This document shows positions 26,002 to 34,805 of a stretch of DNA of 64,000 nucleotides, one piece after another. The translations under genes and the position numbers were made by a program. The notes beneath the pieces were generated by a model. It ran no database searches. It was not told the origin of the DNA and saw nothing but the letters and a program-made list of their open reading frames with translations. Within the stretch, counting starts at the first letter, position 1, and the number at the start of each line of letters is the position of its first letter. This stretch comes from an uncultured Lachnospiraceae bacterium (lineage in GTDB: Bacteria > Bacillota > Clostridia > Lachnospirales > Lachnospiraceae), in NCBI GenBank assembly GCA_910587095.1, contig CAJUMJ010000058.1, positions 87,852 to 151,851 of the forward strand, in the 5' to 3' direction.

Positions 26002-27093
26002 CTATTCAGCCGGCCTTATCCTTCGAAGCACCCGCTTCACCTTCACCTTGAGCGGAATAACCACCTGCTCCTCCCACCGCAGTCTCCTGCAATAGGACGC
26101 CGTGGATCTGTAAAAGAGCGCAAGCTTCCTTTTGTCTCTCGAGTCGGCGACAGACACCGAAAACGCCTGTCTTGCCCTCTCCTTGTCTCTTCCCAAAATC
26201 TCCTCAAGCCGTGACAGATATTCCCTGCTTTCCGCGTCATCCGCGTTTTTCTCTATATCGCCATAAAATAACAGCAGTCTTTTATAAAAAAAATAATCGT
26301 GCGTCAGAGCTAAATCTTCTCTGCCGATGCTTTGCAAAAACTTTGTCTTCTCAATATAGGCGGGGATCTGATCCGTAAATGTCCGAGAATTGATCCGCCG
26401 GTTCATGATACTTCCCTCTCTGTCTATTATATAGTTATACATGGCAGTGTCAAGGTAAATACACCGGTCCGCCCGCGCAAGGACGGCTGTCATAAACACG
26501 ATATCCTCGTACCACCTTCCCTCGGGGAAGGATATACCATCCAGAATTTCTCTTCTGTACAGTTTGTTCCACGCAGCGTTCTGGATCGCATACTCCTCCC
26601 GCTCCTCCACATAACATGTCAAAGCTTCCTGCTTTTCGAAGACAACTGCTCTGTCCGCCGACCCGTCCAAAGTATGTGAACGGGAAATCTGGCGGTAACG
26701 GCAGACGGCGACATCCGCCTGCTGGTCTTTAAGCGCACCCAAAAGCTTTTCATACATATCCACGTCAATCCAATCGTCCCCGTCCACGAAGCCGATATAG
26801 CTTCCCTTCGCTTTGGCGACTCCCACATTTCTCGCCCGGGCCAGACCGCCGTTCTTCTGGTGGATTACATTTACCCTGTTATCTTTTCCTGCCAGCCTGT
26901 CGCAAATCGCCCCCGTATTGTCCGTGGAACCGTCATCCACCACAATCACTTCCAGATTCCGGTACGTCTGCTCACAGATGGAACGCAGTCCTTTTTCCAC
27001 ATATGCTTCTATATTGTAGGCGGCAACAATTACCGAAATCAGTTCTCCTTCATCCTGCGATCCTGGCGGCTGATAGTGTTCCAATATTCGCAT
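26002..27093 (-). CDS. GT2 family glycosyltransferase
   Basis: The ATG at 27093 is chosen from the AAAGGA site seven bases upstream; the longer frame reaches into an A/T-rich spacer. The 363-residue protein has the GT2 motifs ISVIVAAYNIEAYVEKGL, VDDGSTDNTGAICD near residue 48 and FVDGDDWIDVDMY near 100. The conserved W-Y-E-D motif region (EGRWYEDIVFM) near residue 190 contains the likely catalytic ED pair. It should add one sugar to the lipid-linked unit. A 205-base spacer separates it from the upstream asparagine synthase gene, so it may begin a new transcription unit. Confidence 0.9.
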   Translation of the reverse strand: MRILEHYQPPGSQDEGELISVIVAAYNIEAYVEKGLRSICEQTYRNLEVIVVDDGSTDNTGAICDRLAGKDNRVNVIHQKNGGLARARNVGVAKAKGSYIGFVDGDDWIDVDMYEKLLGALKDQQADVAVCRYRQISRSHTLDGSADRAVVFEKQEALTCYVEEREEYAIQNAAWNKLYRREILDGISFPEGRWYEDIVFMTAVLARADRCIYLDTAMYNYIIDREGSIMNRRINSRTFTDQIPAYIEKTKFLQSIGREDLALTHDYFFYKRLLLFYGDIEKNADDAESREYLSRLEEILGRDKERARQAFSVSVADSRDKRKLALFYRSTASYCRRLRWEEQVVIPLKVKVKRVLRRIRPAE

Positions 27094-27298
27094 ATCGTTT
27101 CCTTTCTGTTTTCGGCGCTCTCTTTTAGGGCACCCCAAAACCTCATATCGTATCAGTTGTTGTTTTTCACAACATACATAACCGCACATAATTTTAGCAA
27201 TAAATAACGCTAATCACTTGTTATGAAATAAATTGGAATATTTTTCTTTTGATCCACAACACATGTATTTGCTCTTTAAAGCAAGTCTGTTTATTAAA
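27094..27298. other. A/T-rich spacer between asnB-like and GT2 genes
   Basis: This 205-base stretch is much richer in A/T than the coding sequence around it. On the minus strand it has a weak hairpin (TTGCT/AGCAA) just after the asnB-like stop, and an extended -10-like TGCTAAAAT about 80 bases before the GT2 start without a convincing -35. It may hold a terminator and promoter; I see no reading frame of note. Confidence 0.4.
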
Positions 27299-29254
27299 TT
27301 ATAAATTAATTTTCCTCTTTCTTGCCCACTCCTGAAACATCAGAATGTACCAAATCTGCGGCTTCCAGACATTTTTCACAATATAATCATCCCATAATTT
27401 TTTCACTGCCGTCGCGTCAAAGAGCCCTTCTTCCTTTAAAAGGGAAGGATCAAGCAGGCCTTCCGCCCAATCCCTGAGTTCTTTCTCTCTCAACCACCGG
27501 TGCAGCGGAATCGAGAAGCCTTTTTTCGGTCTGTCCATCAACTCCCGTGGCACATACCGGTACAGTACATCACGCAGCACCTTCTTTCCGACCCCTCCGT
27601 CCCGCTTGTAAGCAAGCGGAAGCCTCCACGCAAACTCCACCACATCTTTGTCCAGCATCGGCACCCGCGTCTCCAGCGAGACTGCCATAGCCGTCCGGTC
27701 CACCTTATTCAGAATATCGTCCGGATGATACATCAGCAAATCCATCAGCATCAGATTGTTTTGCGGCTCCTCAAGAAGTCCCGCCGGATAAGTATCCATC
27801 CACGTAAGTCCCGCCCTTTTTGACTGCATCTCTTCCCACAATCCGAATTCCGAATCTCCTCTTTTTTCCGCTTTCCCGATCAGATTAAGCCCCTCTCCGA
27901 TCTCCGAGCGCAGATACATGTCCTCTATCGATTTCGCGCCTAAGAGCCTGCCTCTGACGGCCATAGAAGCGTTCCCCGTATATGAAGCAAGCCCCAGCAG
28001 GGCGCTTGCCGGCGTCCGCAGCGCGCCCGGTATTTTCCTGACCCGGTTCCAGATGCGGTCAATAGAATAATATGTGTTATATCCGCAAAAGAGCTCGTCT
28101 CCGCCGTCGCCGCTCAAGGATACCGTCACATTCTCCCTTGTGATACGGCTCACGAGATGCGTGGGAATCTGTGAAGAATCCGCAAAAGGCTCCCCAAACA
28201 TCCTCGCCAAAGTGGGAATCACCTTTCTGGCATCCTCCTCCGTGATATAGACCTCCGTGTGATCCGTTCCGAGATGTGCGGCGATCTCCTTCGCCACCGG
28301 CGCCTCGTTAAACTGCTCCTCCCACATGCCGACGGTAAAGGTTCTGACTCTCCTGCCGCTTTGAGACTGCATCAGCGCCACCACTGTGCTGCTGTCGATT
28401 CCGGCGGAGAGAAAAGCGCCTACCGGCACGTCCGCCACCATCTGTCCGGCGATGGATTCCCGCAAAAGACGTTCCAGCTCCCACGCCGCTTCCTCCTCGC
28501 TTCCCCCGAAAAGTTCTTTCTGTCCAATAACAGCCGTTTCCATCATGGACCAATAGGTTTCTATCTCTGCTTTGTCAAATGGTGCTTTAACTTTTAATAT
28601 TTTACCCGGCTCCAGCTTCCAGATCCCCCGGTATACGGAAAACGGCGCGGAAATATATCCGTAACGCATGTAATTCCGCAATATATCTACGTTGACCGGA
28701 TTGGCAAACCCGTCTAATGAGGCGATGGATCCGAGGTCTGAGGCGAATACAAAGCTCCCATCATTCTCCCTGTTATTTATATTATCCTTTAATATTCCAT
28801 AAAATAACGGCTTCTCCCCAACTCTGTCCCGAGCAAGAAATAACGTCCGTTCTTCCCTGTCATACAACGCAATCGCAAACATTCCCTTTGCCATTTTCAG
28901 CACATCCTTGAACCCGTAGGCGGCGATGGCTTCCAGAAGCGTCTCCGTGTCAGAGCTTCCCCGAAAAGCGGCGGCCTTTTTTTCCGCCTGCAATTTTTTC
29001 CGGATCGCGGTATGATTGTATATCTCTCCGTTGTAGGCGATCACATACCTGCCGTCCCTTGAAACCATGGGCTGCGCACCCGCAGGCGACAAGTCCACAA
29101 TGGCAAGTCGTCTGTGTCCGAGCACCACGCTGTGATCCTCCGTGGCCCACACCCCGGAACCATCCGGCCCCCTGTGGCGCATCCGGTCGCACATCCGTCC
29201 GATATTCTTCTCCCAGTCCCCTTTCCAGTTACAAAACCCCGCTATTCCACACAT
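27299..29254 (-). CDS. AsnB-type glutamine-dependent amidotransferase (asparagine synthase family)
   Basis: This 651-residue protein starts MCGIAGF, so removal of Met leaves the catalytic cysteine of a class II glutamine amidotransferase. RHRGPDGSGVW and YNGEIYN are in the glutaminase domain (residues 1 to about 210). The synthetase domain has the pyrophosphate loop LSAGIDSSTV near residue 278 and LSGDGGDELFCGY near 370. Length and layout match AsnB. In O-antigen loci such as that of Pseudomonas O6, AsnB-like enzymes amidate uronic acids, and this locus encodes a predicted uronic-acid pathway, so that role is more likely than asparagine supply. A second copy is at 31972. Confidence 0.88.
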   Translation of the reverse strand: MCGIAGFCNWKGDWEKNIGRMCDRMRHRGPDGSGVWATEDHSVVLGHRRLAIVDLSPAGAQPMVSRDGRYVIAYNGEIYNHTAIRKKLQAEKKAAAFRGSSDTETLLEAIAAYGFKDVLKMAKGMFAIALYDREERTLFLARDRVGEKPLFYGILKDNINNRENDGSFVFASDLGSIASLDGFANPVNVDILRNYMRYGYISAPFSVYRGIWKLEPGKILKVKAPFDKAEIETYWSMMETAVIGQKELFGGSEEEAAWELERLLRESIAGQMVADVPVGAFLSAGIDSSTVVALMQSQSGRRVRTFTVGMWEEQFNEAPVAKEIAAHLGTDHTEVYITEEDARKVIPTLARMFGEPFADSSQIPTHLVSRITRENVTVSLSGDGGDELFCGYNTYYSIDRIWNRVRKIPGALRTPASALLGLASYTGNASMAVRGRLLGAKSIEDMYLRSEIGEGLNLIGKAEKRGDSEFGLWEEMQSKRAGLTWMDTYPAGLLEEPQNNLMLMDLLMYHPDDILNKVDRTAMAVSLETRVPMLDKDVVEFAWRLPLAYKRDGGVGKKVLRDVLYRYVPRELMDRPKKGFSIPLHRWLREKELRDWAEGLLDPSLLKEEGLFDATAVKKLWDDYIVKNVWKPQIWYILMFQEWARKRKINL

Positions 29255-29299
29255 GTGTTATTTTCCCTTCGTTTTTCTTTTCCGCGTTACTGCGATAAC

Positions 29300-29478
29300 T
29301 GCGAAACTCACTTCAAGGCTGTGGTTGTTGCACAAATAGCATAATCATAAACAGACCCTTGTAAAACGTTGGTACTTGACGAGGTCTTCTCGAGTCTAGT
29401 ACCACTACGTTTGGAATGGAGCGAAAGCGCGTCTGTGTTGATTATGCTATTTGTGCTCCCCCCTAAAAGAGTTTCGCA
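29300..29478. repeat. Nested inverted-repeat element between SGNH and asnB-like genes
   Basis: Outer arms TGCGAAACTC (29300-29309) and GAGTTTCGCA (29469-29478) are perfect complements. Inside them an 18-base perfect pair, GCACAAATAGCATAATCA (29330-29347) and its complement (29439-29456), continues inward as an imperfect ACAGAC/GTCTGT stem. The centre has a further imperfect hairpin with GGTACT and AGTACC (about 29371-29404). The whole of the 229-base spacer is thus a single foldable unit. The arms suggest a structured RNA or a small non-autonomous mobile element; no target duplication is obvious and no reading frame is present. Confidence 0.75.
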
Positions 29479-29483
29479 TATTC

Positions 29484-30629
29484 CTACTCTTCCCGCTCCG
29501 CGTAATCCTCGTTCGCAATCCGTTCTCTGATCGTCGAAACCGCCTCCGCCTGTTTCTCCTGCCACAGCGCGTAAGCCTCGTCCCAGGAAGCGTATGCAGG
29601 ATCCCCGCGATGATCGGGCAGATCGTAGTTTTCTCTCAGATAGCGCGCCAGAAAGGCTGTACACTTCTCTGCGCCGACAGCGTTGGTATGGCTTCCGTAA
29701 TCCGCGAAATCTTCCTCAAACACAATGCCGACGTCCCCGTAGCATTGATTCATGTTGACAAAAGAGTACCCTTCCTCGTTGACCAAATCCCTGATATAGT
29801 TATACATCTGCTGCTCTTCCACGGACAGACCGTAGGGGGAGACGATGAACAGCGCCTCCTTCCCCTCCTTTTTCAGAAAGGCGAGAAGTTCCCGCAAATA
29901 CCCCTCCTGCTCCTCCGGTATGGGAAGCACGCCTCCTATACTGTAGAGCGGCATGGGCTGGGGCCCTACTTCATCCCGGAAAGTATACCCCTTCAAGGGA
30001 TGCCTGTGACGGTAAAACATGTTTGCCCACTCCGACGGCAGCGCCAGCATTTTCCAGTTGTTGTGGTACTTCATAATGTCGAGATAATAGCTCAGCCTTC
30101 CCTCCTCATCATCTTCCGGCACAAGTCCCCGTATGGCTCTCGCGCGCAAAAAAGAGTGCTTCAGGTTGTCCGTCACGCCCCTCGTGTAGGCCATATTGTC
30201 CATCAGCCCCGCCTCCTCCATGGTAAACATGCGCATCTCGAAAATGTAAAGTCCCGGAGACTGGGTTTTCTCCGCCTCCTCCACCAGATACCGCATGGCC
30301 GCGGGCCTTTGCACATTGGTGGAGAGAGGATACATGGCGATCCCCGTCTCTCCCCACAGCTTTGGCGCGGAATAGTAGGGAAAAACCGGGCTTGATCCGA
30401 TCATAACCACATCCAGTGAATTCTTCTTCTCCGCGTAAAAACCCGCGAAGCGGTCTTTCACATCCCCGTTGGTTCTCACCATATATGACACAGGCAGCAA
30501 AACCGCCAGAAACAGCGCCGAAAAAACCGCTGCCTGCATCAACTCGCGCCGCCTTTTTGCGCGTTTCTCTTTCTCCCCCGCATCCTTTGGCAGGATCTTT
30601 GTCCCTTGCGTCTTTTCCTCTCCGCTCAC
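29484..30629 (-). CDS. Membrane-anchored SGNH/GDSL-like protein, possible glycan O-acyltransferase
   Basis: This 381-residue protein has a basic N-terminus, a single membrane segment (about residues 33-50) and an outside domain. Early in that domain VVMIGSSPVFPYYS supplies the nucleophile serine block of SGNH enzymes. Near the C-terminus DYGSHTNAVGAEK supplies the D-x-x-H pair, as in AlgJ/AlgX/DltD-type proteins. Such proteins work with MBOAT proteins in O-acylation of polysaccharides, and the window has one MBOAT at 40572. The acyl group is unknown. It starts 12 bases after a GT4 gene and ends next to the nested palindrome element. Confidence 0.72.
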   Translation of the reverse strand: MSGEEKTQGTKILPKDAGEKEKRAKRRRELMQAAVFSALFLAVLLPVSYMVRTNGDVKDRFAGFYAEKKNSLDVVMIGSSPVFPYYSAPKLWGETGIAMYPLSTNVQRPAAMRYLVEEAEKTQSPGLYIFEMRMFTMEEAGLMDNMAYTRGVTDNLKHSFLRARAIRGLVPEDDEEGRLSYYLDIMKYHNNWKMLALPSEWANMFYRHRHPLKGYTFRDEVGPQPMPLYSIGGVLPIPEEQEGYLRELLAFLKKEGKEALFIVSPYGLSVEEQQMYNYIRDLVNEEGYSFVNMNQCYGDVGIVFEEDFADYGSHTNAVGAEKCTAFLARYLRENYDLPDHRGDPAYASWDEAYALWQEKQAEAVSTIRERIANEDYAEREE

Positions 30630-30641
30630 CGCAAACTCTCC

Positions 30642-31745
30642 TTATATAATCTCCTCAAAATATGCTTTCCACATGGCGTTCACCCGATCCGGGGCAAGTC
30701 GATTTTGAATCTTTGCCGCCTCCCTGCCAAGTCTGTCCGAAAGTTCCCTGTCCCCAAGCAGCCTGTCCATGGCCGTCTCCAGAGCCTTCCTGTCACCCGC
30801 GGGAATTACCAGCCCGTTTACGCCGTCAGTCATAAGCTCTTCCGTGCCGCCGCTTGGCACATCCGTCGCGATCACCGCAAGTCCCAAAGCCAACGCTTCG
30901 ATCAGCGCGTTCGACACGCCTTCCGAGTAGGAGGTGAGAAGAAAGAGCGAGGCACGCCCGATCCGTCTCGCTACGTCCTGTACCACGCCGGGAAGAACAA
31001 CCCGCTCAGAAACGCCCAGGGAGGCCGCCAGCGTCTCCAAATCGGGGCGTAATTCGCCGTCCCCGTAAATTACCAGTTCATAATCGGGATAGCGGTCCTT
31101 TAAGGCGGCAAAGGCCCTGATCTGCATTTCATGATTTTTGTTGGCGTCCATGCGTCCCACGGACACAATCCTTTTCTCCCGCTCCCCCTCATATCTTGGT
31201 CTGATGAAGTCGGGATTCAGTGAGTTTGGCAAAATCACCGCCCGCTCTCCCACCTTTTTGCAAAAGAAATCCCTGGAACGCTCCGTCTGCAGGATAATTC
31301 CCGCCGCCCGGGAAAAAAGAACATCCGCCATCCGACGCATCGCTCTTGTGGGATACTCCTCCCCGGCCTCCCCCACCACCGACACCACCGGCTTTGCACC
31401 CGTACCGAAAGCCGTGACCACGGCCATAAAATTGTTTTTTCCTATGCAGGATAAAATAAGCGCCGGCCTCTCCGTCTTCCATATCGCATGTAATTTATTT
31501 AATCTCCTGAAAAAATTGATAATCCGGCTGGAGGAGACTTCTTCCTCTCCGATATCGGAGATAATTCTTTTGATCCCGTCCGGCAGGACATACTCGTCCT
31601 CCTTCCGGTACTGCGTCACCATGATGACGCGATACCCCTCTCTCTGGAAAAATTCGGCCAGATTTACGAACACTCGTTCTGCTCCCCCCTTTCGGAGAGA
31701 GCCGATGTAGAAAGCTATTTTTTTCTCTGTACTTTTACGCTTCAT
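30642..31745 (-). CDS. GT4 family glycosyltransferase
   Basis: The 367-residue GT-B enzyme begins KKIAFYIGSLRKGGAERVFVNLA, the hallmark of the PglJ/WbnH-like GT4 group, which often handles N-acetylgalactosamine. It has SVGRMDANKNHEMQI near residue 190 and EGVSNALIEALALG near 275. The protein is similar in build to those at 47788 and 48960. Upstream lies a 226-base A/T-rich spacer, so this gene may have its own promoter. Expected to act on the lipid-linked glycan in the cytoplasm. Confidence 0.9.
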   Translation of the reverse strand: MKRKSTEKKIAFYIGSLRKGGAERVFVNLAEFFQREGYRVIMVTQYRKEDEYVLPDGIKRIISDIGEEEVSSSRIINFFRRLNKLHAIWKTERPALILSCIGKNNFMAVVTAFGTGAKPVVSVVGEAGEEYPTRAMRRMADVLFSRAAGIILQTERSRDFFCKKVGERAVILPNSLNPDFIRPRYEGEREKRIVSVGRMDANKNHEMQIRAFAALKDRYPDYELVIYGDGELRPDLETLAASLGVSERVVLPGVVQDVARRIGRASLFLLTSYSEGVSNALIEALALGLAVIATDVPSGGTEELMTDGVNGLVIPAGDRKALETAMDRLLGDRELSDRLGREAAKIQNRLAPDRVNAMWKAYFEEII

Positions 31746-31971
31746 AGGTTTGCATAAATTCCTTCATTTTCGACTAAACACATGTGTTCTTGAATCAGAT
31801 TCCTGCATTTTTCTACACTTTCCGTCAAAAAACACATTTTTAGTTAAACTACCATTTATTTTCGTCCGTCTGAATATTCTGATAATTTATTTATTTTTCT
31901 GAATATTTTTCTCTGCTTCTCTTCAATATAACATTTGCAATTTGATTGTTTTATAACATCCCACACGTTAC
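31746..31971. other. A/T-rich spacer with a 12-base palindrome
   Basis: This 226-base region is strongly A/T rich and codes for nothing recognisable. It has the perfect palindrome AACACATGTGTT (31777-31788) about 35 bases before the GT4 start, and a similar ACACATGTGT overlaps the start of the asnB-like gene at 29249-29258. An extended -10-like TGTTATATT is present on the minus strand without a clear -35. It may be a regulated promoter region. Confidence 0.45.
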
Positions 31972-33867
31972 TTATCCGTGAAATCTTTTGTACCACTGCT
32001 GGAATACAAAGAAAGACCATACAAGTCCCGAATAGTTTTCTCCTGTTCCCCTGCCTTTATCGCCAATCTCAATATAACGTTTTATCATCTCCGGGACGTA
32101 CATTTCATTAAACACGCCCTGACGTTTTATAAATGCGGCGTCAGAACAGCATAACAATTGTTCTTTAAGCGGCCCTCTGAGCCATTTGTCGATCGGAACC
32201 CCAAACCCCGTCTTTGGCCGGTCAAGCAGCTCCTTCGGTATAAAATCACATGCGATTTCTTTCAGAATATGTTTCTTGTCCCCCGCCGCATACTTATACC
32301 GATGCGGAATCCGGTAGGAAAAAGCCATTACATCCGGGTCAAGAATCGGACAACGGGCTTCCAGAGAATACTTCATGGACGCACGGTCTACCTTGCACAA
32401 AATATCCCCCGGTAAGTAGGTATCCATATCCAAAAGCATTCTCCTCACCTGCCACTCCTTTGTCGGGTAGCTGCTTTCCACATGGTAGTGCACAGGTATA
32501 ACATCTGTTTTGTTTGAGATCTCCGCCACCATAGCGCGAGCCATTGCCGGATAGTTTCCCGCACCAAACTGGGTCTTCGTCTCCCTGTCCCTGTTTCCCG
32601 CAATCACACGCACCTTAAAGGGAAGTCTCTTTTCAAGTGCAAGGCTTCTCACCCCCGGCAGGCTGCACATCCCATGCACGATAGCGCCCAACATATCAAG
32701 CTTCTGTGCCTGGGCCACCTTCTCGTAAATATTATATCCGCAGTAAAACTCATCCCCGCCGTCACCGGAAAGAGCCACGGTCACCTGCTGCCTCGCGAGC
32801 TTACACACCATCATCGTCGCAATCTCGGAAGGATCCGCAAACGGCTCGTCATAATACGTCGGGATACTTTCTACCATGGAGAACATATCCTCCTCGCCGA
32901 TGATGAGCTGCGTGTGATCGGTCCCCAAATACCGCGCCACAGCCCCGGCATACTTCGCCTCATTATATTTCTCCTCATGAAAGCCGATGGAGAAGGTTTT
33001 GACCGGCACGGAAGAATTGTTCTGCGCCAGCGCCGTAATAAGCGAAGAATCATATCCGCCGCTCAGAAAGGAGCCGAACGGCACATCCGCGATCATGCGA
33101 AGCGATACCGCCCGCTTCAGGAGCCTTTTCAGCTCTTCCTTCGCCTCCCCGTAGCTTGCCACAGGATTCCTCATTCCCTCTTCATATGCCCTGGCGACGC
33201 TCCAATAACTCCGAAAGGTAAGTCTGCCGCCATAAAAAGTAAGAATTTCCCCGGGCCGCAGCTTAGAGACATTCTCGTAGATGGTTTCCGGCGCGTTGAT
33301 ATACTGCTGGAATAGATAGCGCGAGAGAACCGCCCTGTTGATCCTCCGCTCAAAGTCCGGGCAAGCCATAATAGGTTTTAGCTCCGACGCGAACACAAGC
33401 TCCTCGTTTTCATACCAGTAATAGAGAGGCTTCTTTCCAATCCTGTCCCGAACCAGATAGAGCTTTTCCTCCGCCCTGTCAAAAAGCGCGATCGCAAACA
33501 TTCCGTTAAACCGCTCCAAGCAGGAAAGCCCCCATTTTAAATAGGCGGCTATGATAACTTCCGTATCACAGTCCGACCGGAAGGGATAGTCCGCCAGTTC
33601 TTCTCTCAGCTCTCTGAAATTATAAATTTCTCCGTTGTAAACGACGATCACCCGGTCGTTGGCGGAATGCATGGGCTGATGTCCCATACTGGACAAATCC
33701 AGAATGGAAAGCCTTCTCTGGGCCAGCCCCATACGGTATCCCCCCGACAGCGGATAGCTCTCCTCCCCGCTGTCGTCGGGCCCCCTGTGATACATTGTGT
33801 CATTCATCCGCTTAAGCTGATCCGGCGTGACCTGCCGTCTCCTGACATACCCGCATATTCCACACAT
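31972..33867 (-). CDS. AsnB-type glutamine-dependent amidotransferase (asparagine synthase family)
   Basis: The 631-residue protein starts MCGICGYVRRR with the N-terminal catalytic cysteine. It has YHRGPDDSGEE and YNGEIYNFREL in the glutaminase domain and LSGGYDSSLITAL near residue 262 as the pyrophosphate loop. It differs clearly from the copy at 27299, so the two are not a recent duplication. It begins one base after the CE4-like gene at 33869, which links their translation. A likely job is amide formation on an N-acetylgalactosaminuronic acid residue or its nucleotide precursor; true asparagine synthesis is the alternative. Confidence 0.88.
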   Translation of the reverse strand: MCGICGYVRRRQVTPDQLKRMNDTMYHRGPDDSGEESYPLSGGYRMGLAQRRLSILDLSSMGHQPMHSANDRVIVVYNGEIYNFRELREELADYPFRSDCDTEVIIAAYLKWGLSCLERFNGMFAIALFDRAEEKLYLVRDRIGKKPLYYWYENEELVFASELKPIMACPDFERRINRAVLSRYLFQQYINAPETIYENVSKLRPGEILTFYGGRLTFRSYWSVARAYEEGMRNPVASYGEAKEELKRLLKRAVSLRMIADVPFGSFLSGGYDSSLITALAQNNSSVPVKTFSIGFHEEKYNEAKYAGAVARYLGTDHTQLIIGEEDMFSMVESIPTYYDEPFADPSEIATMMVCKLARQQVTVALSGDGGDEFYCGYNIYEKVAQAQKLDMLGAIVHGMCSLPGVRSLALEKRLPFKVRVIAGNRDRETKTQFGAGNYPAMARAMVAEISNKTDVIPVHYHVESSYPTKEWQVRRMLLDMDTYLPGDILCKVDRASMKYSLEARCPILDPDVMAFSYRIPHRYKYAAGDKKHILKEIACDFIPKELLDRPKTGFGVPIDKWLRGPLKEQLLCCSDAAFIKRQGVFNEMYVPEMIKRYIEIGDKGRGTGENYSGLVWSFFVFQQWYKRFHG

Positions 33868-33868
33868 A

Positions 33869-34627
33869 TCACTTTACATCCTTACTCATAAAATAGTCCC
33901 TGTACTCCCCGAAGTCTTTGCATTCGTTGTCCACGGACTGCACAAGCTCCTCGTATTTTTCCTGCATAAGCGCCCTGTAATTGTCAAAATTCTCATACCC
34001 CTGTTTGCACCATGCAAAGGGATGGGTCAAAATCTGCACCTTGTCATAGCCTGTTATGTTCGCCTCGTCCGGATAACCATAACGCCAGATATGGTTTGCG
34101 TCCGACATATATTTCACGTTCAATTTCATATCACGTGTTATATTATCGCTAAAGGTGAAGAAGTCATCCTGGTAGGCATTCAGAAGGCCATCGAGCTTAA
34201 TATTTTCCCGCAGCACATCCTTAGACGGCCTGTGCACGGAAAATTCGGTGATTTCAAAGCCGAACATCTCACTCAGAATATTGATTTCCATGCGGATGCG
34301 TTTTTTGATCTGCTCCATATCCGTCATGCCATTTAACGCAAAATGCAGGCCGATATGCTGCCCTCTCTCGTGCATGTCTTTGATGATGTCCATATTTTTG
34401 CGCGACAGAATATTGTAGGAGTTGTTTGTCCACTGGAAAAAGAAGGTGGACGTAAAATCCATACTCTGTTCTACCTTTGCCAGCCGCCATGCTCTCTCTA
34501 CACTGTACTCCACGTCGTGACGCATGATAATAAAACGGTCTTTTGAGAGCGCCTCCGCATAGCTACACTGTCTTCCCGTCGCCTTGATAATCCGAATAAT
34601 CTCCCTGTAATCGTCGAATGAAAACAT
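33869..34627 (-). CDS. Polysaccharide-deacetylase-like (CE4 fold) protein
   Basis: The ATG at 34627 (MFSFDDYREI) has AGGAG six bases upstream; longer starts run into the repeat element. The 252-residue protein has IIMRHDVEYS near residue 32, where HD matches the metal-binding aspartate motif of CE4 enzymes, and GQHIGLHFAL near 88 with the H-x-x-x-H metal motif. Then come a fold-typical VHRPSKD near 125 and ILTHPFAW near 205. This is the uncharacterised CE4-related group found in glycan loci. It has no signal peptide, so it may deacetylate a nucleotide sugar or lipid-linked sugar inside the cell. It directly precedes an AsnB-like gene. Confidence 0.75.
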   Translation of the reverse strand: MFSFDDYREIIRIIKATGRQCSYAEALSKDRFIIMRHDVEYSVERAWRLAKVEQSMDFTSTFFFQWTNNSYNILSRKNMDIIKDMHERGQHIGLHFALNGMTDMEQIKKRIRMEINILSEMFGFEITEFSVHRPSKDVLRENIKLDGLLNAYQDDFFTFSDNITRDMKLNVKYMSDANHIWRYGYPDEANITGYDKVQILTHPFAWCKQGYENFDNYRALMQEKYEELVQSVDNECKDFGEYRDYFMSKDVK

Positions 34628-34660
34628 CTCTCTCTCCTTTTCAGATACACTAACCTCCAT

Positions 34661-34679
34661 GTCACAGCTCTGCTGTGAC
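34661..34679. repeat. Small perfect hairpin before the CE4-like gene
   Basis: GTCACAGC and GCTGTGAC form an 8-base stem with a 3-base loop, 34 bases before the CE4-like start codon. It resembles the stems before the radical SAM and GT11 genes at 3009 and 25968 in size and placement, though not in sequence. Confidence 0.6.
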
Positions 34680-34691
34680 TCAATCAAGTGC

Positions 34692-34805
34692 GGAGAATGC
34701 CGTATTTTGGGCATTCTCCTGTGTGAGACGGAGTTGCAACGCAACTCCTAGAGTTTCTTGGCGTCCCGTCCTATGGCGGGACGTCTTTAGAAACTCTTCT
34801 CACAC
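34692..34805. repeat. Structured palindromic element, copy A
   Basis: The element has four stems on the plus strand: GGAGAATGCC/GGCATTCTCC (34692-34701, 34710-34719); outer GTGTGAG/CTCACAC (34721-34727, 34799-34805); GAGTTGC/GCAACTC (34731-34747); and AGAGTTTCT/AGAAACTCT (34750-34758, 34789-34797). The last encloses the core CGTCCCG/CGGGACG (34762-34783). Copy B at 59193-59288 has nearly the same core, but its two flanking stems have different bases that still pair. The outer arm touches the TAG stop of the GT-C-kinase gene. It likely forms an RNA structure in the minus-strand transcript. Confidence 0.8.

Noticed and set aside
29255..29483. T-box or other amino-acid riboswitch upstream of the asnB-like gene
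   Set aside because: No T-box consensus (AGGGTGGNACCGCG-type) and no specifier-like layout; the spacer is explained by nested inverted repeats.
27299..33867. The two AsnB-like genes as a recent tandem duplication
   Set aside because: Their N-termini, lengths and pyrophosphate-loop sequences (SAGIDSS versus SGGYDSS) differ clearly, so they are old paralogues or separately acquired.
34628..34744. A 39-residue N-terminal extension on the CE4-like protein
   Set aside because: It reads through the small palindrome and part of repeat copy A; ATG 34627 with AGGAG is a much better start.
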